From the NCBI GenBank assembly GCA_943908475.1, contig CALTTG010000001.1:186001-250000 (forward strand): a stretch of DNA of 64,000 nucleotides. The letters are read 5' to 3'. The DNA comes from an uncultured Burkholderiales bacterium (GTDB lineage: Bacteria; Pseudomonadota; Gammaproteobacteria; Burkholderiales; Burkholderiaceae_C). Positions 17,676 through 26,186 of the stretch are shown in pieces (position 1 is the stretch's first letter; every line of letters starts with the position of its first letter). A program made the translations under genes and the position numbers. The notes under the pieces were generated by a model. The model was not told the DNA's origin. It made no database searches and was given only the letters and a program-made list of their open reading frames with translations.

Positions 17676-20600
17676 ATGTTCAAGTGGCTACTCGAAAGCA
17701 GCCTGGCCAACCGGCTGCTCGTGCTCATCGCTGCGGCGGTGCTGATGGCCTACGGGGCCTTCACGCTCACCCGCACGCCGGTGGATGTGTTTCCTGACCT
17801 CAACAAACCCACCGTCACCCTCATGACGGAGGCTGGCGGCATGGCCGCCGAAGAGGTGGAGCAATTGATCACCTTCCCGCTGGAGACCACGATGAATGGG
17901 CTCCCGGGTGTGGAGAGCGTGCGCTCGACCTCCAGTGCGGGCCTGTCCTTCATCTACGTCACCTTTGACTGGAGCACGGAGATCTTCCGAGCCAGGCAGA
18001 TGGTGTCGGAGCGCTTGACCTCCATGGAGGAGGGCTTGCCCGAGGGCATCACGCCGAGGATGGGCCCTATCAGTTCCATCATGGGCGAGATCATGCAGGT
18101 CGCCATTCCCATCGATGTTGCGAAGACCTCGCCCATGGCGGTGCGCGAATACGCCGATTGGGTGCTCAGGCCTCGGTTGATGGCCATCCCCGGTGTTGCA
18201 CAGGTCATCCCGATTGGCGGTGAGGTGCGCCAGTTCCAGGTGCAGCCCAACACGACTCGCATGGCCGAGTTGGACATCACGCACGACCAGTTGGAGGGCG
18301 CGCTGCGGGGGTTCTCCTCGAACAGTTCGGGCGGGTTCATGGAGCTCAATGGCCGCGAATACCTGATCCGTCATTTGGGCCGCACCTCGCGTCTGGATGA
18401 CCTGAAGAACCTGGCACTGACAGCACGAAATGGCCAGGCCATTCGCCTGCGCCAAGTGGCTGACGTGAGCTTTGCGCCTGCGCTCAAGCGCGGTGATGCA
18501 GGCTTTGAGGGCAAACCTGCTGTCATTCTCGGCATTCAGAAGCAGCCGACCGCAGACACCATTGGTTTGACCCGCACCATCGAGGCGGCGCTGGGCGAGA
18601 TGAAGACCTCCCTGCCTGCGGGCATGGAGGCACCTCGCGTCACCTTCCGTCAGGCCAGTTTCATCGAAGCCTCGGTGACCACATTGCAAGGCAAGCTGAT
18701 CGGCGCATCCGTTTTCGTGGCTGTCATCTTGTTCGTTTTTCTGGGCACTCTGCGGCCCACCATCATTGCGCTGACCGCCATCCCGGTGTCCATCTTTGTC
18801 ACGGCACTGGTCTTCAGGTACTTCGGTCTGTCGATCAACACGATGACGCTGGGCGGTCTGGCCATCGCGATTGGCGGCCTGGTCGATGACGCGGTGGTGG
18901 ACGTCGAGAACGTGTTGCGCCGCCTCAAGCTGGAGCGACAGAAGCCTGAGGCCGAACGCATGCCCATGCTAGAGGTGGTCAAGCTCGCCTCGATGGAGGT
19001 GCGCTCAGGCATCCTGTACGCAACGGCCATCATCGTTCTGGTGTTCCTGCCCTTGTTTGCGCTACCAGGCATCGAGGGGCGCTTGTTTGTGCCTCTGGGC
19101 ATTGCGTTCATCGTCTCGACCATGGCCTCGCTGCTGGTGTCGGTCACCGTGACGCCGGTTCTGGCCTCCTACCTGCTGCCACGCATGAAGAGCCTGGACC
19201 ACGATGACACCCGATTGCTGGTCTGGCTGAAGGCGCGTTACCGCAAGGCTTTGCAGGCGGTGCTGACCGCCCCAAAGTCGGCGTTGCTTGCTGGCGGCTT
19301 GGCGGCGGTGTTGTCGGCTGTCGCAGTGCCCTTCTTCGCCACCACCTTTCTGCCGCCATTCAATGAGGGCACGCTGCTGATTGGCTTGCGCTTGAACCCT
19401 GGCGTGACCTTGGCCGAATCATCCAACCTGGCCAGCCAAGCCGAGGTGCTGGTTCGCAAGGTGCCTGAAGTCACTCACGTGGGGCGTCGCAGTGGCCGAG
19501 CGGAGTTGGATGAACATGCCGAAGGCGTGCATGTGAGCGAGTTGGATGTCGGCCTGCTGCCAGCGTCCGAGCTCACACGCAGCATGGACGAGGTCAAGGC
19601 AGACATCCGTTCGCGCTTGTCGATGCTGCCAGCGGCCATTGCCATCGGTCAGCCGATTTCGCACCGCATCGACCACATGCTCTCAGGGGTGCGCTCGCAA
19701 ATCGCCATCAAGCTGTTCGGTGAAGACCTGGACACTTTGAGGGGACAGGCCGATGCACTGCGCAGCAAGTTGGCGCAAGTGCCCGGCCTGGCAGACCTGG
19801 AGATTGAAAAGCAGGTGCTCGCGCCGCAAATCAAGGTACGGGTGGATTACGACGCAGCGGCGCAGTACGGCGTGCCAACACCTCAGATCCTGGCGGTGCT
19901 TCAAAGCCTGGTGGAGGGAGAGAAGGTCACCCAGGTGGTTGAGGGCAGCCGACGTTTTGCCCTGGTGGTTCGCCTGCCAGAGAGCGCCCGCACCTTGCAG
20001 GGACTGAGTCAGATCATGCTGGAAACGCCGACCGGGCGGATACCCCTGTCGAAGATCGCCACCATCGAAGACAGCGATGGCCCCAACCAGATCAGCCGCG
20101 ACGATGGCAAACGCCGCATCGTCTTGTCGGCCAACGCGCAAGAGCGCGCCTTGTCAGACGTGGTCGCCGACATCCGCAAGGTGGTGGCCAGCATGCCTTT
20201 GCCCGAAGGCTACTTCGTGACCTTGGGCGGCCAGTTCCAGGCACAGGAAGAGGCCAGCCGGCTGGTGGGTTTGCTCTCCCTGGTCTCGCTGGTGCTGATG
20301 TTCGTGGTGCTCTACACCCGCTACAAATCAGCCGTCCTGTCTGCGTTGATCATGGCCAACATCCCGCTGGCACTGGTGGGTGCGGTGCTGGGCCTGTGGC
20401 TGGCGGGGCAACCCCTGTCGGTGGCGGCCTTGATCGGCTTCATCACCTTGGCGGGCATCTCGGTGCGCAACGGCATCCTCAAGGTCAGCCATTACCTGAA
20501 CCTGATGCGGCTGGAAGGCGAGCGGTTTGACCACGCAATGATCTTGCGCGGCTCGATGGAGCGGCTCAGCCCGGTGCTGATGACAGCCCTCGTGACCGCC

Positions 20601-20795
20601 TTTGCGTTGGCGCCGCTGTTGTTCGAGGCCGAGCGGCCTGGCACCGAAATCCTGCACCCGGTGGCGGTGGTGATCTTCTCAGGTTTGATCAGCTCGACCC
20701 TGCTGGACACCTTCCTGACCCCCGTCATGTTCTGGCTGTTTGGAAGGCGCGATGCCGAGCGCCTGCTCGGTGACAAGAGCGCCGAAGTTTTCTGA
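17676..20795 (+). CDS. czcA: CzcA-like heavy-metal RND transporter
   Basis: Proton-driven inner-membrane pump of 1039 aa with the full RND layout: a first helix, large porter loop, helices 2-6, second loop and the last helix block. The helix-4 signature reads AIAIGGLVDDAVVDVEN, with an Asp-Asp pair where classical zinc-type CzcA has DGA. That places it in a less-studied branch of heavy-metal RND pumps, so zinc, cobalt, cadmium or nickel substrates are inferred from the operon, not from the protein. The operon order is I-C-X-B-A-Y. Confidence 0.87.
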   Translation: MFKWLLESSLANRLLVLIAAAVLMAYGAFTLTRTPVDVFPDLNKPTVTLMTEAGGMAAEEVEQLITFPLETTMNGLPGVESVRSTSSAGLSFIYVTFDWSTEIFRARQMVSERLTSMEEGLPEGITPRMGPISSIMGEIMQVAIPIDVAKTSPMAVREYADWVLRPRLMAIPGVAQVIPIGGEVRQFQVQPNTTRMAELDITHDQLEGALRGFSSNSSGGFMELNGREYLIRHLGRTSRLDDLKNLALTARNGQAIRLRQVADVSFAPALKRGDAGFEGKPAVILGIQKQPTADTIGLTRTIEAALGEMKTSLPAGMEAPRVTFRQASFIEASVTTLQGKLIGASVFVAVILFVFLGTLRPTIIALTAIPVSIFVTALVFRYFGLSINTMTLGGLAIAIGGLVDDAVVDVENVLRRLKLERQKPEAERMPMLEVVKLASMEVRSGILYATAIIVLVFLPLFALPGIEGRLFVPLGIAFIVSTMASLLVSVTVTPVLASYLLPRMKSLDHDDTRLLVWLKARYRKALQAVLTAPKSALLAGGLAAVLSAVAVPFFATTFLPPFNEGTLLIGLRLNPGVTLAESSNLASQAEVLVRKVPEVTHVGRRSGRAELDEHAEGVHVSELDVGLLPASELTRSMDEVKADIRSRLSMLPAAIAIGQPISHRIDHMLSGVRSQIAIKLFGEDLDTLRGQADALRSKLAQVPGLADLEIEKQVLAPQIKVRVDYDAAAQYGVPTPQILAVLQSLVEGEKVTQVVEGSRRFALVVRLPESARTLQGLSQIMLETPTGRIPLSKIATIEDSDGPNQISRDDGKRRIVLSANAQERALSDVVADIRKVVASMPLPEGYFVTLGGQFQAQEEASRLVGLLSLVSLVLMFVVLYTRYKSAVLSALIMANIPLALVGAVLGLWLAGQPLSVAALIGFITLAGISVRNGILKVSHYLNLMRLEGERFDHAMILRGSMERLSPVLMTALVTAFALAPLLFEAERPGTEILHPVAVVIFSGLISSTLLDTFLTPVMFWLFGRRDAERLLGDKSAEVF

Positions 20796-20825
20796 TTCAT
20801 TCACCCTCACTGAAAGGACATTCAC

Positions 20826-21227
20826 ATGCGCATTCACCACATCATTGCTTCCTCCCTGCTGGCCTTGGCCTGTAGCGCACAAGCTGGCGGCGAACACAAC
20901 CACGGCCATGACCACGGCCATGAACATCAGTCCCTTCATGGAGGCATCGTGACCGAGGCGAAGGACATGGACTTCGAGTTGGTGGCCAAGCCCGATCAAA
21001 TTGCCTTGCACGTGAGGGATCACGGCAAACCGGCCAGCGCCAAGGGCGCCACAGCCAAGTTGACCTTGCTCAATGGTACTGAGAAGACGTCGGTGACCTT
21101 GTCACCGGCAGGGGACGCCCACCTGCAAGCCAAGGGCAGCTTTGCGATCAAGAGCGGCACCAAGGTGGTGGCGCTGGTGACGCTGGCAGGCAAAAAGCCA
21201 ATCAACGTCCGGTTCGCGATCAAGTAA
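20826..21227 (+). CDS. Small exported His-rich protein, last gene of the czc operon
   Basis: Protein of 133 aa with a signal peptide ending at SAQA and a strikingly His-rich N-terminus (GGEHNHGHDHGHEHQSLHGG), followed by a beta-strand domain that ends INVRFAIK. The architecture resembles small periplasmic metal chaperones; no named family is certain. It follows czcA by 30 nt, so it should be co-expressed. The terminator at 21237-21264 lies just past its stop. Confidence 0.75.
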   Translation: MRIHHIIASSLLALACSAQAGGEHNHGHDHGHEHQSLHGGIVTEAKDMDFELVAKPDQIALHVRDHGKPASAKGATAKLTLLNGTEKTSVTLSPAGDAHLQAKGSFAIKSGTKVVALVTLAGKKPINVRFAIK

Positions 21228-21236
21228 TGCGGAAAA

Positions 21237-21264
21237 GGCCTGTTGAAAACCTATTCAACAGGCC
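21237..21264. terminator. Intrinsic terminator between convergent genes
   Basis: A perfect 11-bp stem (GGCCTGTTGAA and its complement) encloses a 6-nt loop. AAAA precedes it on the plus strand, giving a TTTT run after the hairpin on the minus strand, so it best terminates the minus-strand lipoprotein gene. It may also stop the czc operon. Confidence 0.8.
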
Positions 21265-21271
21265 AGTCAGA

Positions 21272-21643
21272 TCAATCCAGCATCTTTCTTTGATCGACCC
21301 GCTTCAAAGGTTTCTGGCAATCGGTGATGTTGATATACACCCAGTCCCCGACTTCCAGATTCATGGCGTTCGGAACGGCAACGACACGCTTTGCCCTCAA
21401 ATTCGGGTTGCCTCCGTAACTGTAGGACGCAACGGCATAGCGGGCATAGGGCGCTTCGGCGCCCAGCTCTGTCCGGCAGTCTTCGGCAACTCGTTGCATC
21501 ATGGTTTTGGCTTGACCAATTTCTAGGACTTGTGATCTGCGCCATCCCTCCCGATACCCATAGGGCTCGTAGTCAAGCGTAGAGCACGCGGTTGTCAGCA
21601 ATGAAATGCCTGTGAGCACACAGGTCAACGTAAATTTGTTCAT
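21272..21643 (-). CDS. Putative lipoprotein
   Basis: Unrecognised 123-aa protein with a lipoprotein signal (LLTTACS) and a mature domain containing YGYREGWRRSQ and a C-terminal GDWVYINITDC. The ATG with GGAG just upstream is preferred over one seven codons earlier. It lies downstream of the damaged czcI copy and cadA in the same direction, 114 nt away. Nothing in it points to metal binding. Confidence 0.65.
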   Translation of the reverse strand: MNKFTLTCVLTGISLLTTACSTLDYEPYGYREGWRRSQVLEIGQAKTMMQRVAEDCRTELGAEAPYARYAVASYSYGGNPNLRAKRVVAVPNAMNLEVGDWVYINITDCQKPLKRVDQRKMLD

Positions 21644-21757
21644 GATCGGCTCCTGATGAAACACACAACGGGGTGGGTTCGACGAGCCGGAAGCTGAATG
21701 ATGTGCGCCTGATGGCGTGTCATCTCAATGACAATTCATCCGAACGGTCCCGTCGAA

Positions 21758-22114
21758 TCAGAGGGAGTCGATCCAGTTGGGGCGCTCGATCCGTGGCGGA
21801 TCGGATGTTGGATGAAGGAGGGTTTCCGAGGCAAAAAACTGCCGCTCAGCCGTTGAGCTTGACCAAACATCAAAACCCACGGGAAGCAGATGAGCGCTGC
21901 ACAGGTGACCAGAGCAGCCACAATCGTTCTCGGCCTTCTGGGTGCTCTTGGTCGGATGCTTGCCAGTATCCGCGCCGTCTTGGTGTGAATGCACGTGATG
22001 ACCAAAATGCTGGGCACCGGGAGCTTGCTCATCCTGGCAGTACGTGGCCGCCACAGCCCAACTCAATTGGAGTGGCAGCACGATCATCAGAAAAACGGCA
22101 ATCAGGCGGCGTAT
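21758..22114 (-). CDS. CzcI-like protein, second copy, without a canonical start codon
   Basis: The frame encodes about 118 aa with clear CzcI character: RRLIAVFLMIVLPLQLSWA, then YCQDEQAPG, GHHVHSHQDG, DCGCSGHLCSAH and the end RIERPNWIDSL. At the position where the family starts with ATG the codon is ATA (22112-22114), and the only upstream in-frame ATG lies inside cadA in non-homologous sequence. TATAAT lies 6 nt upstream of the ATA, so a leaderless transcript starting almost at the ATA is conceivable. Either an unusual start is used or the copy is dead. It follows cadA by 43 nt. Confidence 0.55.
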   Translation of the reverse strand: MRRLIAVFLMIVLPLQLSWAVAATYCQDEQAPGAQHFGHHVHSHQDGADTGKHPTKSTQKAENDCGCSGHLCSAHLLPVGFDVWSSSTAERQFFASETLLHPTSDPPRIERPNWIDSL

Positions 22115-22157
22115 GGTCCCTATTATATCGACTTGATCTCCGAGGCAATGAAGTGTT

Positions 22158-24404
22158 TCATCCGGGGCTCGTTCGAGCCCGCAACAGGCGCAAGCCGTTG
22201 GCCACGACCAGCAAACTGGCCCCCATGTCGGCAAACACAGCCATCCACATGGAAGCCTGCCCAAACACCGCCAGCACAAGAAACACCGCCTTGATGCCCA
22301 GTGCCAGGGAAATGTTTTGCCACAGCACAGCATGGGTCAAACGAGACAAACGAATCAACTCAGGAATGCGGTGCAAGTCATCGTTCATGATGACCACATC
22401 GGCAGCCTCCATGGCCGTGTCGGTGCCTGCGCCGCCCATCGCAATGCCGATGTCCGCCTTGGCCAACGCAGGCGCGTCATTGATGCCGTCGCCGGTCATG
22501 GCGCTCAGCCCGTGCTCCGCCCGCAAGCGCTCGATGGCCAGCAATTTGTCTTCGGGCAGAAGGTTTCCTCGGGCGTCGTCGATACCTGCCTGCTTGGCAA
22601 TTGTTTGAGCGGTTGCGCTGTTGTCCCCCGTGAGCATGACCGGGCGCACGCCAAGCGCCTTGAGTTCAGCGACAGCTTGGCGCGACGACTCTTTGATGGT
22701 GTCGGCCACAGCGAACAACGCCAACACACCTTGATCGCTTGCGAGCAGGGTCACGCTGCGTCCTGCATGCTCTTGCGCCAGAAGTTTGGCTTCCAGTTCG
22801 GGACTGCACTGCCCTCGCTCTTCGATCAAGCGGTGGTTGCCCAGCACATAGGCCGTGGCTTGACGACGCCCCCGTACGCCTCGCCCCGGCAGCGCCTCGA
22901 AGCTTTCAAACTCCCAGGGCGCCGCCGCCAGGCCTTGGGCAATGGCTCGCGAGACTGGGTGATCTGATCGGGATGCCAAGCCAGAGGCCAACTGGGCGAT
23001 GGCATCTCGATCACCCTGCAGGGCCTCCCACACCACCAACTTCGGCTTGCCTTCTGTGATGGTGCCCGTTTTGTCCAGCGCGATCACACGCAGATTGCGC
23101 GCATCTTCCAGGTAAGTCCCCCCCTTGATCAGGATTCCTCGGCGAGCTGCGGCAGCCAGTGCGCTGACCACGGTTACCGGCGTCGAAATCACCAAGGCGC
23201 ACGGGCAGGCGATGACCAGCAGCACCAGCGCTTTGTAGAGCGCCTGCATCCAACCCCAGCCCATCAGCCATGGTGTCAACACAGCGACCGCCACGGCAAT
23301 CACAAACACGGCTGGTGTGTACAAAGCCGCAAAGCGATCAACAAATCGCTGGGTGGCCGCGCGCGTGCCTTGAGCCTCTTCGACCGCATGGATGATGCGT
23401 GCAAGGGTCGTGTTCGACGCAGACGCCGTCACCTTGAAGACAATCTCGCCAGTTTCGTTGATGGTGCCAGCAAACACCGAGTCTCCAGCTTCCTTGTCGA
23501 CCGGGATGCTTTCTCCTGTGACGGGTGCCTGGTTGATCGCGCTGTTGCCCTGAGTCACGGTGCCATCCAACGGCACACGCTCGCCTGGCCGTATGCGAAC
23601 CAGACTGCCCAGTTCAACCTGCTCGACAGGCACCACCGACCACTGTCCATCTACCTGTTGCACCATCGCCTGCTGCGGTGCCAGATCCAGCAAGCCTTTG
23701 ATGGCGTTGCGTGCCCGATCAACCGACCGTGCCTCGATCAACTCCGCGATGGCGTAAAGGGCCATCACCATGGCTGCTTCGGGCCATTGACCAATGACGA
23801 ACGCACCGGAAACGGCCACCGTCATCAAGGCATTGATGTTGAGCTTGCCTTGGCGCAAAGCCCACAAGCCTTTGCGGTAGGTGCCCAGACCAGCCAGCGC
23901 GATGGCACCGGCTGCAATCGCCAGACCCAGTGCCTTGAACCAAGCAGTATCTGGCGCAAAAAAGCCAATGCACTCTGCTGCGATGGCCAGGCTCAAAGCC
24001 CAGATCAACCTAGGCCAACCCTCACTTCCACTGTGGTCATCATGAGCATTGTGTCCGCTTGGCGTCTGGGCCTGGGGTGCAAGTAGAGGTTGTGGATCAA
24101 ACCCCGCTTGGCGAATGGCTTGCAGCGCCTGGAGCAACGCCTGCTCCGTGGCCTGGATGCCCAGCGTCCGAGCGCTCAGTTGAAACCTCAGTGCCCGCAT
24201 GCCGGGGATGGCGTCCACAGCGCGGCGGATTTCCGCCTCCTCTGAGGAGCAATCCATGGAGGCAATGTGAAACATGGTCCACCCTGCGTCCAAGGGCTTG
24301 GGCGAGGTCGCTGCCGCAATGCTGGCCCCAGGGCATCCGCAACCGTGGCTTTCGCAGGCTGCGGAGTCGGTGGCCTCTGTCGATGAGGTGAGTGGCGTGG
24401 TCAT
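22158..24404 (-). CDS. cadA: Cadmium/zinc/lead P-type ATPase
   Basis: Divalent-metal exporting P1B-type ATPase of 748 aa. The N-terminus is Cys-rich (CESHGCGCPG) and is followed by one HMA-like domain with MDCSSEE, a Zn/Cd/Pb-type site. The core carries TGES, CPCALVIST (the CPC form of divalent pumps), DKTGT, SDHPV and GDGINDAPAL; the final helix has ADMGASLLVVANG, whose Asp is typical of Zn/Cd/Pb pumps and not of copper pumps. It is divergent from a CadR/PbrR-type regulator with a MerR-type operator between them. Confidence 0.92.
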   Translation of the reverse strand: MTTPLTSSTEATDSAACESHGCGCPGASIAAATSPKPLDAGWTMFHIASMDCSSEEAEIRRAVDAIPGMRALRFQLSARTLGIQATEQALLQALQAIRQAGFDPQPLLAPQAQTPSGHNAHDDHSGSEGWPRLIWALSLAIAAECIGFFAPDTAWFKALGLAIAAGAIALAGLGTYRKGLWALRQGKLNINALMTVAVSGAFVIGQWPEAAMVMALYAIAELIEARSVDRARNAIKGLLDLAPQQAMVQQVDGQWSVVPVEQVELGSLVRIRPGERVPLDGTVTQGNSAINQAPVTGESIPVDKEAGDSVFAGTINETGEIVFKVTASASNTTLARIIHAVEEAQGTRAATQRFVDRFAALYTPAVFVIAVAVAVLTPWLMGWGWMQALYKALVLLVIACPCALVISTPVTVVSALAAAARRGILIKGGTYLEDARNLRVIALDKTGTITEGKPKLVVWEALQGDRDAIAQLASGLASRSDHPVSRAIAQGLAAAPWEFESFEALPGRGVRGRRQATAYVLGNHRLIEERGQCSPELEAKLLAQEHAGRSVTLLASDQGVLALFAVADTIKESSRQAVAELKALGVRPVMLTGDNSATAQTIAKQAGIDDARGNLLPEDKLLAIERLRAEHGLSAMTGDGINDAPALAKADIGIAMGGAGTDTAMEAADVVIMNDDLHRIPELIRLSRLTHAVLWQNISLALGIKAVFLVLAVFGQASMWMAVFADMGASLLVVANGLRLLRARTSPG

Positions 24405-24417
24405 GACTGTATTTGAA

Positions 24418-24438
24418 ACCCTGTAGTGGGTACAGAGT
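24418..24438 (-). promoter_or_regulatory. MerR-type operator in the cadA promoter
   Basis: Read on the minus strand, the imperfect dyad ACTCTG-TACCCACTA-CAGGGT overlaps the end of TTGACT (a -35) and runs into an AT-rich -10 region just before cadA. The overlong spacer filled by the dyad is the hallmark of promoters untwisted by MerR, CadR or PbrR. It should regulate cadA and perhaps the divergent regulator gene. Confidence 0.8.
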
Positions 24439-24481
24439 CAAGCGGTAAAATGGTCGCGTCTGCTTGCACTAGGAACCCACT

Positions 24482-24934
24482 ATGAAAATAGGTGACTTGT
24501 CTGCCCAGTCTGTCACCCCTGTAGAAACGATTCGCTTCTACGAGCGAGAGGGCCTCCTCCCAAAGCCTTCGCGCACCTCCAGCAACTACCGAATCTATGA
24601 AGGGCACCACGTCGAGCGTCTGGCCTTCATTCGCCGCTGTCGATCACTGGACATGGCTCTGGATGAAATTCGGGCTCTGCTGGCGCTTCAGTCAGCCCCC
24701 ACCGAAAGTTGTGAAGCCGTGAACAACGTGCTGGATGAGCACATCGAACACGTGGCTCAACGGATTCGAGAGTTGACCGCCTTAAAGAAGCAACTGGTGT
24801 TACTGAGGGGGCAATGTGCTCAGGCACAAGATGTGGCGCATTGCGGCATCTTGAATGAGCTTGGCCAGGGGGAGGCGCCTATCCAGCCGACAGGTCGACA
24901 ACATGTCTCAGCAAGCCACGGCAAACGCCGTTGA
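24482..24934 (+). CDS. cadR: MerR-family divalent-metal regulator, CadR/PbrR type
   Basis: Metal-sensing activator of 150 aa. An N-terminal winged helix (MKIGDLSAQSVTPVETIRFYE) is followed by a dimerisation helix. Cys77, Cys112 and Cys121 match the three-cysteine arrangement of CadR and PbrR, so Cd, Zn or Pb rather than copper is sensed. The His/Cys pair in AHCGILNEL is also family-typical. It is divergent from cadA, with the shared operator at 24418-24438. Confidence 0.88.
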   Translation: MKIGDLSAQSVTPVETIRFYEREGLLPKPSRTSSNYRIYEGHHVERLAFIRRCRSLDMALDEIRALLALQSAPTESCEAVNNVLDEHIEHVAQRIRELTALKKQLVLLRGQCAQAQDVAHCGILNELGQGEAPIQPTGRQHVSASHGKRR

Positions 24935-25091
24935 TTGGTCTCACAAGGCAGATCGGCGGCAAGACCGGTACACACGTTCCTTCCTGCGCAGCCTATCGGA
25001 TAAAGGGTTACCACCTACCTCTAGGCGGGACTTTCTGCACCGAAACCGAGATCACCCCTAATGGTCACGCAACCGGACACCACGCTGCACA

Positions 25092-26186
25092 TTATTTGAG
25101 TTTTCCAGTTTTCTTGGACGACGATTTACGTCTGACAACCTCTGGCCTATCGCCCTGACGCTTGGGGGCCTTCACGCCAATATTGCCTTCACCAATGCTG
25201 GGTTGTTCCACAAACCGCACGCCATGCGCCGCAGCAGCTTCGGGGTACACAGCGATCCGATTACCCTCGTCATCCGCAGTGATGGCGTAGGGGTCGTTGG
25301 GCTCGATGGCACAAAGTTTTTCAATTTCTTCTGGCCAGCGCGGAATTTTTGATGAGCGCATGACCAACCAGCGGGCGCAGATGTGGACAAGCCCAAAAGC
25401 GTACAGCACTGGCATCATGAAAAGCGGGGCGCCAACAATTTCGGCAAACACACGCTCGGCACCTGACTTAAATCCCTCTCGGCGACCATCTACGGGCATA
25501 CAGAATTGAACTTGCCCGGTCACCGCCTGAGGCCCATCCTCCATATACCGACGGATAAACTCCCAGTGTCTGAGCAATAGGACGGGAGCGGCAGCGTCAA
25601 CTTGAACATCGGAGTAACTCAGGGCAAAGCTTTCCTCCACATATGGCCGATCTTTTTCGAGCACATGCCCTCTGATGTCTGTCTCCTTGCCAAATTTTCC
25701 AAACGTGAAGTGAATGTCTCCCCATGCAGCGCTTGAGACCCGCCCGTCCGGGTTAAAAAAATAAACAAGCTTATCCCTTCTATTAAACCGTATCGGGTAA
25801 TGCGTCAATCTAAACAACTCCCCACTTGAGAGCCATATTAAGAATGTGGCAGGTAAGGCAAGAAAAACCCCCAGCAACAAGATATCACCCCATGGATTGC
25901 AATCTAAAGCGGCACTTTCGCCACAAGAGAAATCCATCGCATCTATTGATCCAGCAACAAAGAAACTCAGAAGAAGAGTCAAACCCAAAATAAGTACAGC
26001 AACCATCTGCCCGCGAGTCGAAAAATGCCTATCCACGACATCCATGCAAATGGAATTCATTTTAATGACAGACAACTGGTAATGTGGCTCCACCTCCAGT
26101 CGGTCAGATTGGCGAAGGTGGTCTTTGATCTCCTCGGCATTCAGTGGTCGTTTTTTTGGATAAAGCTCGATGCCCAATATATTCAT
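25092..26186 (-). CDS. DUF6708 membrane protein linked to the T6SS effector
   Basis: Protein of 364 aa with two N-terminal helices (about 60-80 and 100-120), a soluble middle region with FNRRDKLVYFF and a further hydrophobic stretch near residues 255-275; the tail is strongly basic (RRKSSSKKTGK). The pattern matches DUF6708 proteins, which are encoded directly after VasX-type T6SS effectors. Its ATG overlaps the effector stop by ATGA. It may protect the producer against the effector or aid its delivery; neither is shown. The 157 nt on its 3' side hold no recognisable gene. Confidence 0.75.
   Translation of the reverse strand: MNILGIELYPKKRPLNAEEIKDHLRQSDRLEVEPHYQLSVIKMNSICMDVVDRHFSTRGQMVAVLILGLTLLLSFFVAGSIDAMDFSCGESAALDCNPWGDILLLGVFLALPATFLIWLSSGELFRLTHYPIRFNRRDKLVYFFNPDGRVSSAAWGDIHFTFGKFGKETDIRGHVLEKDRPYVEESFALSYSDVQVDAAAPVLLLRHWEFIRRYMEDGPQAVTGQVQFCMPVDGRREGFKSGAERVFAEIVGAPLFMMPVLYAFGLVHICARWLVMRSSKIPRWPEEIEKLCAIEPNDPYAITADDEGNRIAVYPEAAAAHGVRFVEQPSIGEGNIGVKAPKRQGDRPEVVRRKSSSKKTGKLK

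Noticed and set aside
24935..25091. Insertion-sequence scar between cadR and the DUF6708 gene
   Set aside because: Short frames are present but no inverted ends or transposase motif could be identified.
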